DNA from: Sipunculus nudus
Lineage: Eukaryota > Annelida > Sipuncula > Golfingiida > Sipunculidae
Assembly: GCA_026874595.1 (NCBI GenBank)
Contig: CM049316.1
Coordinates: 74,996,676-75,060,675, forward strand
DNA length: 64,000 nucleotides
Direction: 5' to 3'
The notes under the pieces are model-generated. The model made no database searches. It was not told where the DNA came from and worked only from the letters and a program-made list of their open reading frames with translations. The position numbers were made by a program, and so were the translations under genes. The stretch's first letter is position 1. Every line of letters begins with the position of its first letter. Positions 23,545 to 36,018 of this stretch are shown here, one piece after another.

Positions 23545-23800
23545 TATATATATACCGTATGAAAATAGTGCACACACAGTAAATAGGGACAACTCTAATA
23601 TATAATACATATATTAATCAGATAAGACTGTCAACATATATTAACATTAAGACAAAAGACACATATGTGACATGTCAGATCCAGATCAGTTGTTTCACGT
23701 TTGAACAGTTGTGGGCCTTATGCTACTAGATACACTAAACAAATCCGACTCCATGTATCTAAGACAGAGTAAACCAATATTACTTTTATCCGCATATTAA
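23100..23800 (+). repeat. Diverged copy of the lectin 5' flank
   Basis: Blocks match the start of the B/C unit: TTTCCACTGCTGCAA (also at about 14,694), CATCCTGGTT...AAATCAGATAA (also 14,760) and ACTAAACAAATCCGACTCCA (compare 15,393). The copy D flank therefore derives from the same ancestral unit, without the TIR element. A (CA)n(TA)n microsatellite interrupts it at about 23,474-23,554. Confidence 0.65.
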
Positions 23801-24118
23801 CAATGCAGATAATTCGAAAGTCCCTATTAGTATTTCGTTCTTTCTTATGTGACTTCATGGTTTAAATTATATTTTAATCAATGCAAGTAATACTTGATAA
23901 AATATTTGGAAACAACAAAATACATAAGTATAATTTTTAGAGCAATTGATGATTATTGGGGAGTTAAGGCTCAGGACACGGAAAAAGTAATATGAGGTAC
24001 ATACAATTTCTCATATAAATATCCGTTATTCTTGTTTCACCCTAAACATGAATTAATATGGATTTAAGTTTATGATATCTAATGTATCGTCATGACTCAC
24101 CCTCCTTCGAATGGAATG

Positions 24119-24132
24119 ACCTGACATCCCTC
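24119..24132 (+). promoter_or_regulatory. Shared upstream block of the lectin array (copy D)
   Basis: CCTGACATCCCTCC, preceded by a TCRTCATGMCTCACSC-like stretch, recurs upstream of all four copies (near 7,557; 10,846; 17,156). It is conserved beyond the surrounding sequence. The regulatory role is inferred. Confidence 0.4.
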
Positions 24133-24214
24133 CTTGTTATCACTACCTGTATGGCAGGCTCCACTTAATACTCGAAAACAGTGTTTCATCCGCCTTCAGA
24201 GAGGGCGAGTAATC

Positions 24215-24227
24215 TGTATATCGAGCA
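24215..24227 (+). promoter_or_regulatory. Conserved TATA-like element, copy D
   Basis: TGTATATCGAGCA lies 55 bp upstream of the copy D ATG, identical to the box before copy A. Confidence 0.45.
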
Positions 24228-24269
24228 CGCTCTCCTTATATCCATTCATATACTTCCTACAAACACAGC

Positions 24270-25830
24270 ATGTCAGTCTTATGTGGACTCCTTGTGGTGG
24301 TGCTGACTCTTGGTTTACTGAGTTTGATTGGCAAAATGGGGGCTGCTGATATTAAAATTGACGGACTACAAGGGGACGCGAGTCATGTGAATATGACCTT
24401 CATTGTCCAGACACTTAACCAAGTTGTTTCTTCACAGAGCTGTTTTCCTGATGAAAATCAATTAGACCTCAAACAGCTCCACCATATTATGGTTAACAAC
24501 ACAGCGGAAATGTTGAACAAGATGACCAAGGTCTACGACCAAAACCAGCTTCTTCTGCAGAAGATTGAAAAACCGAGGACTGAATTAGGTGGGTTTCATG
24601 GTTACAATTAGTTTTATTTTTTTAACAAATTACGGGGTTGAAAAAAAAAATTACTCATTACGCTTTTCTTTTAATGGATATCATTAATAGTTCATTTCTG
24701 GGCTCCTTTCAACGAGCAGTCAATAACCTCTAACTATTGATGTTTTAGTGTGCGAACAGAATGCCTTCTTCTACGCCGAGAGACCCGGATAGTGAGGCTC
24801 TTGTTATCGCTTTGACCTGGTTTTGCGCACCTGGGATGAGGCAAAGAGTTACTGTAGGAATCAAGGAGGTGACCTTGTCAGCATTGAGACACCCGGAGAA
24901 AATAACTTCCTGACTAACATTACTGCAAAGGATCAGCATACATTTGCAGGTGCATTTTCAAGTTCATATAATAGCTCATCTATCAGGTCGTGTAACAAGT
25001 ACTTTTATTCCTCAGGTAACAACTCATGTTACAGTTCATGTCACTGCTAATGTAACATCTGATGTAACAGCTGACGTAATAAGTCATGTATCAGCCCATA
25101 TAAAAACTCGGGTAACACTTGATGTTACAGTTCATATAACAACTTATGTAACAGCCCTTGAAACAGCTGATGTGACAGCTCATGTATCAGCTCATTTGAC
25201 AGTTTAGGTAACAGCTCATGTTACAGCATGCCCCTTTTTCAAGTTTCATCATATCCTAACGCCTTTGTCTTCCAGCTTTTTAGACTCTTCGTTTATATAA
25301 GTTTTCATACACACAGCCATGCCCTGCTCATTATAACCTTCACATCCACATACTTACTTCATAAACGTTTTATCTACCTGCTTACAAATCTCTTCATAAA
25401 TGCTACATTTAAGTGCTTACTCCCACATCGTAACACTGTATTTGCTGACTAACCTGTATTTTTTTTTTCTCAATCATATGCCTGCTTTCGAGTTCCCATA
25501 CACAGCAGCATTTAACAGCAGCATTTTTATTTTTTTTTCAGCCCAGCTTGGACGAAACAGGTGGTTTGGACTTTGGACGTCTGGTTCAGACAAAGAACAA
25601 GAAGGAACTTGGATATGGAAAGCTACGGGATCAGCCCTTAGCTATACGAAGTGGACTGATGGGGAACCGGACAATGCTGGTGGAGATCACCACTTCCTGT
25701 CCTTTTGGGCAACAAACAGCAGCCGGCACGGAACATGGCTTGATCAGCCGGCCTGGGTGAAACAATTTTCAATCTGTGAAACAATGCGTATGTGCTGAAT
25801 ATAAAACTCAAAATATATTAAATGAATAAA
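24270..25830 (+). pseudogene. Lectin copy D: best-preserved CTLD gene, two stops in exon 2
   Basis: Exon 1 (24,270-24,588; donor GTGGGT, phase 1) encodes a signal peptide (MSVLCGLLVVVLTLGLLSL), the HVNMTF sequon and a heptad-like stalk (EMLNKMTKVYDQNQLLLQK). Exon 2 (24,749-24,949; 201 nt, phase 1/1) encodes CEQNAFFYAE, SCYRFDLVL, TWDEAKSYCRNQGG and DLVSIETPGEN. Exon 3 (25,542-25,798) encodes RNRWFGLWTSGSD, TWIWKATGSAL, WTDGEPDNAGG, TWLDQPAW and SICETMRMC, then TGA, with AATAAA at 25,825-25,830. In canonical CTLDs the EPN triplet binds mannose-type sugars; here it is EPD with WLD. In exon 2, TAG TGA (24,790-24,795) replaces the GAT TGT (D, C) of copy B, which would truncate the protein before the lectin fold. 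All else is intact, so either the loss is recent or the bases need checking. The intact relative would be a secreted, possibly oligomeric lectin. Confidence 0.78.
24950..25228 (+). repeat. 12-bp minisatellite in intron 2 of copy D
   Basis: About twenty diverged units of the form GTAACAGCTCAT begin right at the exon 2 donor. The period is a multiple of three, so one frame stays open as a VTAHVTAD-like repeat. It is absent from intron 2 of A, B and C. Confidence 0.8.
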
Positions 25831-26871
25831 ATGAAATTTAAGACTTATACATTAGATGTCACGGTGAAAAGGACTGTAAGGACTATGGAGAGATTTTTGC
25901 ATTTCATGAACCACTCAAAATTAATATGTCGAGGGAGGATTCAAACTATATCTGGAATATCGTTCACACTTTGTTAAGGTATTTTAGGCTGAAAACATTC
26001 AGTTGGATGCTACCAATATCAGTGCTATTTTATGAGGTGATTAAAATAACCGAGATCTACATACTTGTTTGCAAATTTTAAATATCTCGCTCGCGTATTT
26101 TAAAAATACAGAACATGCGGATCACCTGCACTTGCTGAGGTTCATGGCCTTTTTAATGGATTTTAAATCATTCTTGTATAGGACTCATCAACTGTTGCTT
26201 TTAAAAATTCGAATAAAGGTATCACATATTACGGAATAAAAATGATCAAACACAGTTTAGTCTGAACAAGTGCAAACAAATTCGAAATATCGCCACTCAA
26301 AAGAGCCACCCAGCCGTGCTAAAAATAAATAACAGCTACAGCTATGTGTGTGTGTTTTGCTGTAAACATTGTCACTTGCCCGAACTAAGTATGAAGTAAG
26401 TCGCGTCGTGTGTAGCAATCGGCGGATTAGAGCTTGATGCCACAGCGTGGAAGTATAAGTATTCTGATGGGGCTAATAGAGGTTTCCTTAGGTAAATGCA
26501 TAATCGTGCAAAAACCTGCACTGCAGAATCCGTCCATACTGTAACATTGACACAAATATATAATATAAATTGATATATCCGTTAACTAAATTCATCAAAC
26601 ATACGGCGATTGACAAATATTATCTGCTGAAATCGATTTTTTTTTCGCATATTAAGTGCCATGTTGATGAGGAAACAAACATATTCAGTGCCTTGTTCGT
26701 TATTATTGGTGCAGTAATCTGACGTCAAACAATACTCACTCGTGTAAGACCGTCAAACCTACTGCAAGCGTCGTTCACGATAAAACCTTTCACTTGAGAA
26801 AAAAAAAGAGCACCAAGTCGTCCGCCACCATCCCCTGCAGGGCCACGGCCTCTACAGTCAGGTCAATGTTA

Positions 26872-27090
26872 CTTTGTATCACGGAAACAAGCTCCGACCC
26901 TGTAACTTACTTTGATTCATTTTCCACTAATTATAACAGGAATTTTAAAGAACATTTAGCATTAGTGTTCATCATTATTGATATCTTTGTATCACAGAAA
27001 GAGGCCTAGACTTTATAAATAACTTTGATTCCATTACACCTAACTATAACACATTTTTTGCAGAACATTTAGCATAAGTGGTAAACGTCA
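26872..27090. repeat. Diverged tandem pair of about 115 bp
   Basis: Two units, each starting CTTTGTATCAC and containing AACATTTAGCAT; only the first encodes the short open frame, which is not a gene. Confidence 0.6.
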
Positions 27091-27436
27091 TGACTTATAT
27101 CAACTTGCACCAGGTAATGACAGTAAAACACGAAAGGGGACTGGAAAAGCCTATTTAGAGTATAATTTTTTTTTCAAAAAAGCTGATTAAAATACAATTT
27201 AGATATACAAATTCCAAAAACGTTCATTATGCCAAATATTTTGCTTCATAGAATCACGCAGAACGATTAAATATTCGCCTGTTAAAGTGATGCAATAAAT
27301 CAATATTATTTATGTCGATTACGGGAAATGTGTATTAATATGGTTAATGCTGCAGTAACAGTGGGGTAAAATATAACCATAGTGTATTGAACTAATCAGA
27401 ACGATTATGTCTTGTTCATACAACATTAAAGATACT

Positions 27437-27528
27437 GTGTGTATTACCTGCAGTGCTACATTTATGTATATTTATATATTATCATTTAATGCTTTAAAAA
27501 TGTGTATTACCTGCAGTGCTACCTTTGT

Positions 27529-27582
<54 letters not shown>

Positions 27583-27626
27583 TTATGTATATATATATAT
27601 ATATTATCATTTAATGCTTTAAAAAT
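27437..27626. repeat. Tandem unit pair with internal (TA)n expansion
   Basis: The unit runs from GTGTATTACCTGCAGTGCTA to ATCATTTAATGCTTTAAAAA and occurs twice. In the second copy the central TATATTTATATA has grown into a tract of about 70 bp. Confidence 0.8.
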
Positions 27627-27999
27627 AAAAAAGAATTTATATTTGCAGCTCTAATTAAGCAAGAATGATTTATCAAGTATATAAGAGTAATGGTACAATG
27701 CATGAATAGGCTTGAACCAGGGCTGTGTGTGCATGTACTGAATATTTCTTGTTAAAAGAAGAATAATTATCTGTTTCTTTTTATTTTGCTCGTATAATTC
27801 ATGCAATTCACCATATTTTAACAGTTGAACATTGTTACATGCAGTGACAGTAGATACAGTCTTGCAGGCTATGTCACTAGATTAAAACTGCTAGATTACT
27901 TTTAATGATGTTTTTAATCTTATGAGTGATAATCAATAATTAAATTTATGATTTTTAGGATTATTGTTTCGGCTGGTATGTATTTTGAATATATGAAAG

Positions 28000-28219
28000 T
28001 AAAAATACTAATTTTGCTTAATTGCATTAAATATGTATATATTATGATGAAAACAAAAGTTTCAGCGTTCCTCAGTAACACTGATTCGGATATTATATGA
28101 AAATAGTAACTTGACTTTATGTAATTGGAAAGATTATTTCTCTATATACAATAAAAAGCTGTCAGATGAAGATCCAGGCGTGCATATATGCTCGACAACA
28201 ATTTGTATTTTTTATTAAG

Positions 28220-28272
<53 letters not shown>

Positions 28273-30812
28273 TACATGTTCGCCAGTACAGTTTAGGAAG
28301 TAAGAATAAATAACGTAAATGTCAACAGTTATGCAAAGGGAAAGTCATCATGGGGCTCAACCCTAAATATATTAGTCAAAATAATGCATAGACAAAATCT
28401 TAAACTAAGTAAGATATTTCTGTTTAAATCAAACAAGACCTTTTAAATAAGTCAGCAGGTGGCAGCAAAAGAACAGATGTCTTTGAAATGTGTAATGACA
28501 TATCTTAATATGTATATGAATACAGGAAGTCCAAAATTATCTGCAACAATGACGTAATATATTGCAGCCAGCATGATATAAATAAAACTGACGCACGAGT
28601 CTTTAGTATACATATAATCGAAACATTTAAATAATAACTTACTTTAATATCAAGATTTGTGTAGAGGAATATTCTTTTTCTTGACACTTCAACTTGAACA
28701 GGAAAATTTCTTGAGTGAAACTGAAATTGAGATTTTAAAATTTCCAATGTAATATGTTTATGTAACATATCATGGTCCAGCATGGTACTGGTCTGTATCT
28801 ATTTTCTTCTTTTACTAGGTATTAGTTTAGGGATTAAACATTTAAAATGCCTTTGGTTTTACAATACATTAGCACTAAAATTATACGCTAATGTCCACTT
28901 GGGATTACAAATACGCTTACTTTTCAAAACCTCGAGTTCTTTTTTTTTTAAATGGAGCCTTTAAGCTTTAATTCAAGTGCGATTTAGACAAAAGAATTGA
29001 GTGTTATGAGAATTTTGACACGCTAGTTAAGCCTTTTACACAGGCATGCCCCTTCACCTCTGAACTGGTGACCTATGCTCTTATTGACCCGCGCATTTTA
29101 CATTTTTATTGGGTATGCTATATTTGAGAGAACGTAAGTGTAAACTAGATATGACATTCACATTTAAATGGACCAATCCGCTCTTTCTAAATCTGCATGA
29201 GGTCAAGTTGTGTGTATTATTTAGTTGATCAAACCTTGATGTCACAAGGAGGAAGTATGGTTATTCTTTCTAACTGGGTCATCAAGCTGAACGATCAACC
29301 ACATTGGAAGTCAAAACTTGCTGTGTATTTGCGCATTGTGCACTGTGCAAATGATAACGCCCAATTCATACACTGCATGCGTGTATACGCTATCTAGCTT
29401 GCTCCGTTCTAGCCATAAAAAAACATGACTTTGTGGACATTCTAATAACACCCATAGGGTGTGTCTTGAGTAATGACATTAGTCATAAGGAAACCTTTAC
29501 TACACACCTATCCATAGTTTAACACACACACACACACACACACAAATTATAGCAACACCACTTCATTTTACCCTTTTGTTTGTCGAGGGAAGATCAAGCG
29601 GCAGATTATATCAGTAATTGAATATATAAAATGTGAACTTAAATACGAATTCATACATTTCGACCGATATAGCAGCTAAGTTCAATTTCAACATTTATGT
29701 CCGGAATCTTTTTTTCTGGAAGCCTTGCCTCGAGCCAGTAGAGGACGATGCACGTCCGAGGACAAATGAATGATTTGAATGCATTCCTATACATTTTTAC
29801 CTAAAATCACATACTCCAATCTATATGCGTATGTACCAACGAATGGCTTCAATTCCGCGTCCCTTACCATGGGTTTTCCCGTATATCCCTACGTACACTT
29901 TCTAGCTCTAGTAAGTCGGTAGAGACCCTTCAGTTAAAATCGATTTATGTACACAAATATTCCTCTATGGTTGAAGTAATTTACCCTTTGCTCTCCAGAT
30001 TTATTTCACATATCAATCAAATTCTGACACTCGTAAAAATAATATTATCTCAGCGAAAATTGTATATTTACAATATATGAACAATTGGTACAGAAAGAAT
30101 ATGTTTGAGTTAAATATAATCTCAGAACTAAAAATATGCAACCACAGAATATCTATCCAAATTACAGCTGCTAAGGGCAAATCTAGAGCGAGCATTGCTG
30201 GCCCTCAGGTTTACCATAACTTATAAGTAATTACATCTTAATTTTCACGTCATTTATATATATATATATATGTATATGTATATATATATATAGAGAGAGA
30301 GAGAGAGTATTATATAAATACTAAGAAAAATATATAATCATGAAACAATCTATATTCTGAATAGTGTAAGTGATGGGCTTGTTTGTGTCAGTAAGTGTTT
30401 ATATCTTAATGCTATGGAGCAATTTATATATGAGGTTGGAATATAACCGATGAAACACGTGTGTAACATATCACGTTAGCCAAGTAGAAACTATAACTGA
30501 TTATCAAGCGTGCAGCTTCACTGCAAGGCCTACAAGATTTAGCCGTCGAAATCTAATTCTAATTATAACGTGATGTAGCGCCAGGCTGTTTTAGTTATCG
30601 ACTGTAATAGGAGAAACCTGAATAAAAGCGTAGCTCAAATTAGTTTTGCAAGAATATGAATAAGCATTGCCCCAAGGATTCGAACAAAACTTTTATTTGT
30701 AAATTCTAAGGAGAAACTGATGACACATACACGTAGGTAGATCATCGTTTTCTTTTTGACAGGTTTCATTAATTGGTTAAAAAATATGGGCATCTTGCTT
30801 CGAGCAGTAGAC

Positions 30813-30864
<52 letters not shown>

Positions 30865-33800
30865 GAATTAGATAAATTACTGAAACGCCCCTACCCATAT
30901 ATAGTATATATTTGTATATAACACTCTACCAAACTCTAGCTAACTGTGCTGCTTTTTTTTAAACAAAATGTGTGTCCAACAAATGGATTTTATACTCATC
31001 TATATCGCTTGATCGACCATTCAATAAAAAACGTCTAAACTTGTTCTCAGGTACCAGGACAAACAGGTGCTGAGGACAAACATTCCTGAATATCCTGAAT
31101 TGCCCATGAAATTAGGTTATCCGTTTTATGCAGACTCGATAATTTTTTGTTTACAAATGCATACGTAATAAAGCAGGTATAAAGCAGGTAACAAGAAGGA
31201 TCCTCAAAATCAAATTAACCTCACCCGTGGGTAATAAACCATGACAAAGTTATGTTTTACCCCATTATACAACCAATTTGCAGTAAAGCCCGACCTATAT
31301 TCACATACAATACATCTTTACTGCAATGAAGACCATACGAGACAATCGTTAAATAAAGCGACCTAAGGTTAGATAAACGTAATAGGAAGTGGGTTTGTTA
31401 TGTGCATGCTATATTTCATCCAGAAAAGAGACTGGGCCCTGATGTGATTGGCTGGTGCAAAGTGTGACGTCACAGACAAATTTAGAAATGACCCAAATCT
31501 AGCAATACATTTTATGTTTATTCTTCTCTAAAAATTTAGGCCTGACAGTGTCTGAAATACTAAGGTTTTGGTGAGATCTAAATGTCAGTCCTAGGAGATT
31601 TCCATGTGTGTGACGTCACTGCTGAGTAAACAGTACACATAGATATGCCATTAGTTTTTGAACAAATCACACAATCTCATGTTTTTTTATAGAAAAAAAA
31701 TAGAAAAAAAATATCCTTCAGGAATTGGGTTCATTTCATGTTAAATCTATATTAATATGTTTTCATAGGCAATTATGTTATATGATAATATAATGAGAAT
31801 TGGAATATATTTGCTTGGCCTGAAAGGAAGTATTTGTATGTACAGTACAAACCTTATAAATAAATAAAACTCAATAAATATCCATGCATCAAGCCTAGCA
31901 ATTGTAACTAATCCGGTAGGACTTATGCATGCTTGTATATACATACATTAAATAAAAAGCTGTGAGAGTATGTTTATAATCATCGGATCCAAACTTTCTA
32001 ATTAAGTGATTACCTTAAGTGTGTGTCAGTATATCATATTCATGGTATAAACAACTGTTTGTATAAATCATATTAAATTATTCGGTGCAATAATTCGGTT
32101 CTAAGCAAGGTAAATCAATCCATAACCAACTTGACAGGCAATACTCGAGATGACGTGGATATGTGAAGTGCTTCATTTTCCAGAATTGCATTCCGGTATT
32201 CTGTATGCTTCGGACAAAAAGTGTTGGCACTTGGCTTTTTAATAGGTCGTTTAAGAAAAAAAAATAGGCGGAGTTTAACCTAAGCTTGCTTAAAAACAAT
32301 AGCCCTGTTTACAGTAGAAAGATATGGCTCGACCTCGAGCCACATTTCATCTTGTACTAACCCTGTATCTGACTAAGTGGCCATTAAAACCGCTCACAAC
32401 TATTAAGTTAGGCCGTTGGTGTTGAGCTCTGTTCAAACCGCGCCTTGCATTTACACACGGAACTATGGCGTAATATAATCTGCACGCATGACGCAGTATA
32501 GCTTGTAGTGCTGGACCGCGCTAAATCTAGGACAGGCCGCATACCTTATTAATTTTGTCTTAATTCGAATTAAGTCACAGTACAAGGTGACAAGAGAAAG
32601 GCAATCAACTTACTGTGTTCATGGAGTAAAAACAAGGTTGCTTGGATGTACAATAGGGTATATATATATTTCCTATTCTATAAAATAAGCTCCAATAACG
32701 GCTTAGTATTTTGTTTCCGTCCACCAGTCAACAGTTGTGTAAAAAATGTCAACAGATATTAACACATTTTTTTTTAAATTTTAGCTTAATGGATGGCCTT
32801 CCAGGTTTTCTGTTGACCCACTGATGTGCTGATTTGTCTGTCAAACCGTCTTTCTACATGTGATCGCTCTCTCTCTCAATCTCTCTCTCTCTCTCTCTCC
32901 GTGTTTACAATGATTTCAAAGCTGCAGCACATTTCTTAGGGGGGGGGGGGGAATCTGTATGTATGATTTTAAATAACGACATTGTTGCAGGCATAAGTTT
33001 GGTGTCCAACCAAATATTTTAATAAGGTGGCTTGTTTGTTAGATATTTTCCTGGTGGATAGTTGTAAATGAAAGGATCGGGTGACTGTACAGAACAGTAG
33101 CCAACAATATATTGGGATGGCAACTCTATTTGAGGAGCATTTAGGTGGTGTAGTCCGCAGGTAGCTGGTTTAATGTACCTTTTCAACCTTATTTACACAC
33201 ATGTTACAGTACGTACCTTATCAGCACATTTGGCCAGACCATGCGTCGTAGAAACTTCACATATACTATATCTTCTCATATTCACAATAAGAGTAAATTA
33301 AGCAACTTATAATGTTTTATAAACAGTTACCAATGTTAAACCTTTCATGTGAGAAGATGTTACTGAGACTCTGCGGGTGGCTTATTTATATTTTTCCTTT
33401 CTTTCTTCCATATTTTACAATTTTAACTCTGAATTACCTGCACGGTTCTACCCCGTGCTGGTCATTCGGCATGCGTATATGCGTATTATCGTATATGCAT
33501 ATATCGTCTTAAGACGAAAAAAAGAAACTTTTCATTCCAGTATGAATTGTTACCTTTCAATTCTAATGACAGACCATATCTTAATGGATGAGAGGTAAGG
33601 GCAGCCAATGCAGTGATGACAGTATGTTACCTATTGCACATTTTTCTTTACATGTGTATTAATATATTGTAACAGCGGTAAATCTATTTATATTTTGCTA
33701 ACTGTGATATATAATTCTTAGTTTCAAATATACCAACTCAGCACATACACGGCGGATCTGTCATGGCTGTTCGTGTCAACACAAGATATTAAGATATGTC

Positions 33801-34160
33801 AAATAAACAATATTTTTTTATGCAATTCTATGCTTAATGTGTAGCTAAATAGAGAAAGTGCCACCATTTAGGTTGACTAACATGTTTGTTATTTCACAAT
33901 AATAATGTACAATAGTACATAATAATAGATGTGGGATATTATTAAAGTATAGCAAATATTTCGTCCTCTTCACCAACACATTAAAAGTAGACTAACACGA
34001 CCTAACCATAAATATTTTATGTTGTCAAATACCATATTTTACTATAAAATGTCTTGATAAGTCCCTGTATAATTCTTAGCTTTGTATACAAGTAACAGGA
34101 ACAAATTTGCAGCACAAATGCACACAGAGTCTGATCTCATTGATCTGCAGCTGTGCTTTG
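28000..34160. other. Gene-poor, AT-rich intergenic region
   Basis: No supported gene. It contains (TA)n at 28,221-28,268, 30,257-30,307 (running into GA) and 30,818-30,861; (CA)n at about 29,522-29,543; a (CT)n tract at about 32,870-32,900; and a G run at 32,940-32,951. Two TGACGTCA palindromes lie about 145 bp apart near 31,467 and 31,612. The short open frames overlap microsatellites or have no recognisable domain. Confidence 0.6.
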
Positions 34161-34162
34161 TC

Positions 34163-34166
34163 ATAT

Positions 34167-34253
<87 letters not shown>
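34163..34253. repeat. (TA)n-(GA)n microsatellite
   Basis: Compound tract of TA repeats, with one interruption, running directly into about 13 GA repeats. Confidence 0.95.
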
Positions 34254-34929
34254 TCTAGAATGCGTTTAACCGTGTAACAGGATGAAAACTTAGTGGTCAC
34301 CTAACCACTACAATGACAAATATGGGAATTTTAATTGATGTACAAATTATACACCATAAGAAAAGGATTAAATCATGATGCCGGTTTCATGGCGCACTAC
34401 AGACATTGAGGCCTACCATAATATTAATAGCACCGAACGACCCCCCCCCCCCCCGATATCGATAATGACGTGACGTCACTCCTCGCGTATACGTGCACAT
34501 TCCCGCAACTGATACCGCCGTGTTATGAGATCACCTCTCAGTCTTACACACAATAATAAAATCAAATAAACCTCAAACGTTAGCAACTTGTACGTAAACC
34601 TTCTCATAATGACTATTTGATGTATCATTTAATATACTGTTTATGTATGAATTATCACTATTTATAATCATGGACTTGCACAACCAGATCACTACCAACT
34701 AGTCGTCAAACATGATCAGCATTTAGCCGATTACCAATATGAACTTCAAGCCATTAATATGTCAGAGGTCATGAACTAAACATAACCGGGATACTCATAA
34801 CCTAGAATTACGGGTAAAATAACAATGACAAACTCGGAACCTGATTCAACATGGTACCAATTCAGAGCAGCCAATCACAGATCCTTCACACTATACCATG
34901 CATTATGGTGATTTGAAGTTGTTTATCCA

Positions 34930-35044
34930 ACATATTTATATAGCCGATTTCTAAACGTTTCCACTTTACTCCTGATGAAGGACCTCTAAGCTTCGAAAGC
35001 TCGTGAATGAAATGAACAGTTATTCAACTAAGGCGTCTTCATCC

Positions 35045-35115
<71 letters not shown>
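34930..35115 (+). mobile_element. Retroelement tail-like segment ending in (TA)n
   Basis: A CTCCTGATGAAGGACCTCTA block and the near-palindrome AAGCTTCGAAAGCT precede a TA tract of about 65 bp (35,049-35,114). A related CCTGATGATCGGG block before another TA tract occurs at 35,950-36,062. Such conserved blocks just before TA tracts are often found next to Penelope-like elements. The assignment rests partly on the neighbouring GIY-YIG fragment. Confidence 0.4.
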
Positions 35116-35116
<1 letters not shown>

Positions 35117-35135
35117 GAACAGATCCCACGCTTAA

Positions 35136-35381
35136 AATACTGAACTGTCTAAACACATTTGGTCACTAAAAGACAACAATATCAATTACAAGCTCTCTTG
35201 GGAAATATCTGCCAAGGCAGCACCTTACTACTGTGGGACTAGGAAGTGTGATCTCTGCTTGTCTGAAAAGCTACTTATAGCTACGCCCCCCCCCCCCGGA
35301 TCATTGTTGAACTCAAGAGCTGAAATTCTCTCCAAGTGCCGCCATCAAAACAAATTCACCCTGAAATATTTTAAAACCTAG
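35136..35381 (+). mobile_element. Penelope-like GIY-YIG endonuclease fragment
   Basis: Plus-strand translation reads NTELSKHIWSLKD, INYKLSWEIS, KAAPYYCGTRKCDLCLSEK and then, after a C12 run that shifts the frame, LLNSRAEILSKCRHQNKF. The order T-LS-IW-LK, SWEI, PY, C-LCL-EK, LN-R-E, CRH-KF matches the C-terminal GIY-YIG region known from Penelope-like elements and related retroelement proteins. The catalytic GIY/YIG start is absent: the fragment begins within the domain, directly after the TA tract. The poly-C run (35,286-35,297) lies where paralogues usually have a few residues. Confidence 0.7.
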
Positions 35382-35412
35382 CATTCGTACTATATTCAGC
35401 GTTCCCCCTTAA

Positions 35413-35434
35413 CCCCCCCCCCCCCCCCCCCCCC
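35413..35434. repeat. Poly-C run (C22)
   Basis: The longest of several C runs here; others are at 34,441-34,454, 35,286-35,297 and 35,857-35,868. Confidence 0.9.
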
Positions 35435-36018
35435 AATGAGGATCCGCTGGGCAGACTTACCTGTTCAGGTAGTTGTTCTCTCACTGCTTTGCAGTGATGA
35501 GGGACATGGCGTTACCACTACATCATGGTGAGTTTACCGAGTGGATTGCATTTGGTATGAGTAAAATATAGTATATTTTATATTGTATATTTTCCTTGTA
35601 TATTGTGTATTTTCATAGTATATGTGTATTTTTATCATATGTATACCACTGATATGTTCACTACTTCCAAGACCCTATTAGAAATCAGTTCAATATGCTA
35701 TTGAGCATCCTGGTATATATCTTTGTATTATATATAAAATTTACAACAATAACAACCCCTTTGCCCAGCCCTGTTATGTTCCAGTATCGCACGTGTACCC
35801 CGACCAATCCTATTGTGCACCCGAGGACAATTGGATCAGTGTCTGTCTTTCACATGCCCCCCCCCCCCGAATCGCACAAAGCATAATCTCGTAATCTCGT
35901 AAAGTCTCGGCTTTTCAAACCACGCCGTTAGCTTCATTCTAACCACATTCACCTGATGATCGGGTCGCATCCCGTGAAACAGACTGTTGTGAATTAACAG
36001 TGTTGTTTTTCTTCAGAG

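Larger units (their letters stand above)
26220..28000. repeat. Lectin 3' flank, paralogous to the window start
   Basis: The counterpart of 1-1,100, stretched by a local duplication (26,872-27,090) and a repeat with a (TA)n expansion (27,437-27,626). No conserved reading frame. Confidence 0.55.

Noticed and set aside
31460-31620. Two TGACGTCA palindromes (CRE-like), and another at 34,471
   Set aside because: An 8-bp palindrome can occur by chance, and no gene start lies nearby.
35440-35540. GCAGACTTACCTG and GCTTTGCAGTGATGA, considered as U1 or U4 snRNA
   Set aside because: Only short matches; the remaining conserved stem and Sm-site sequences are absent.
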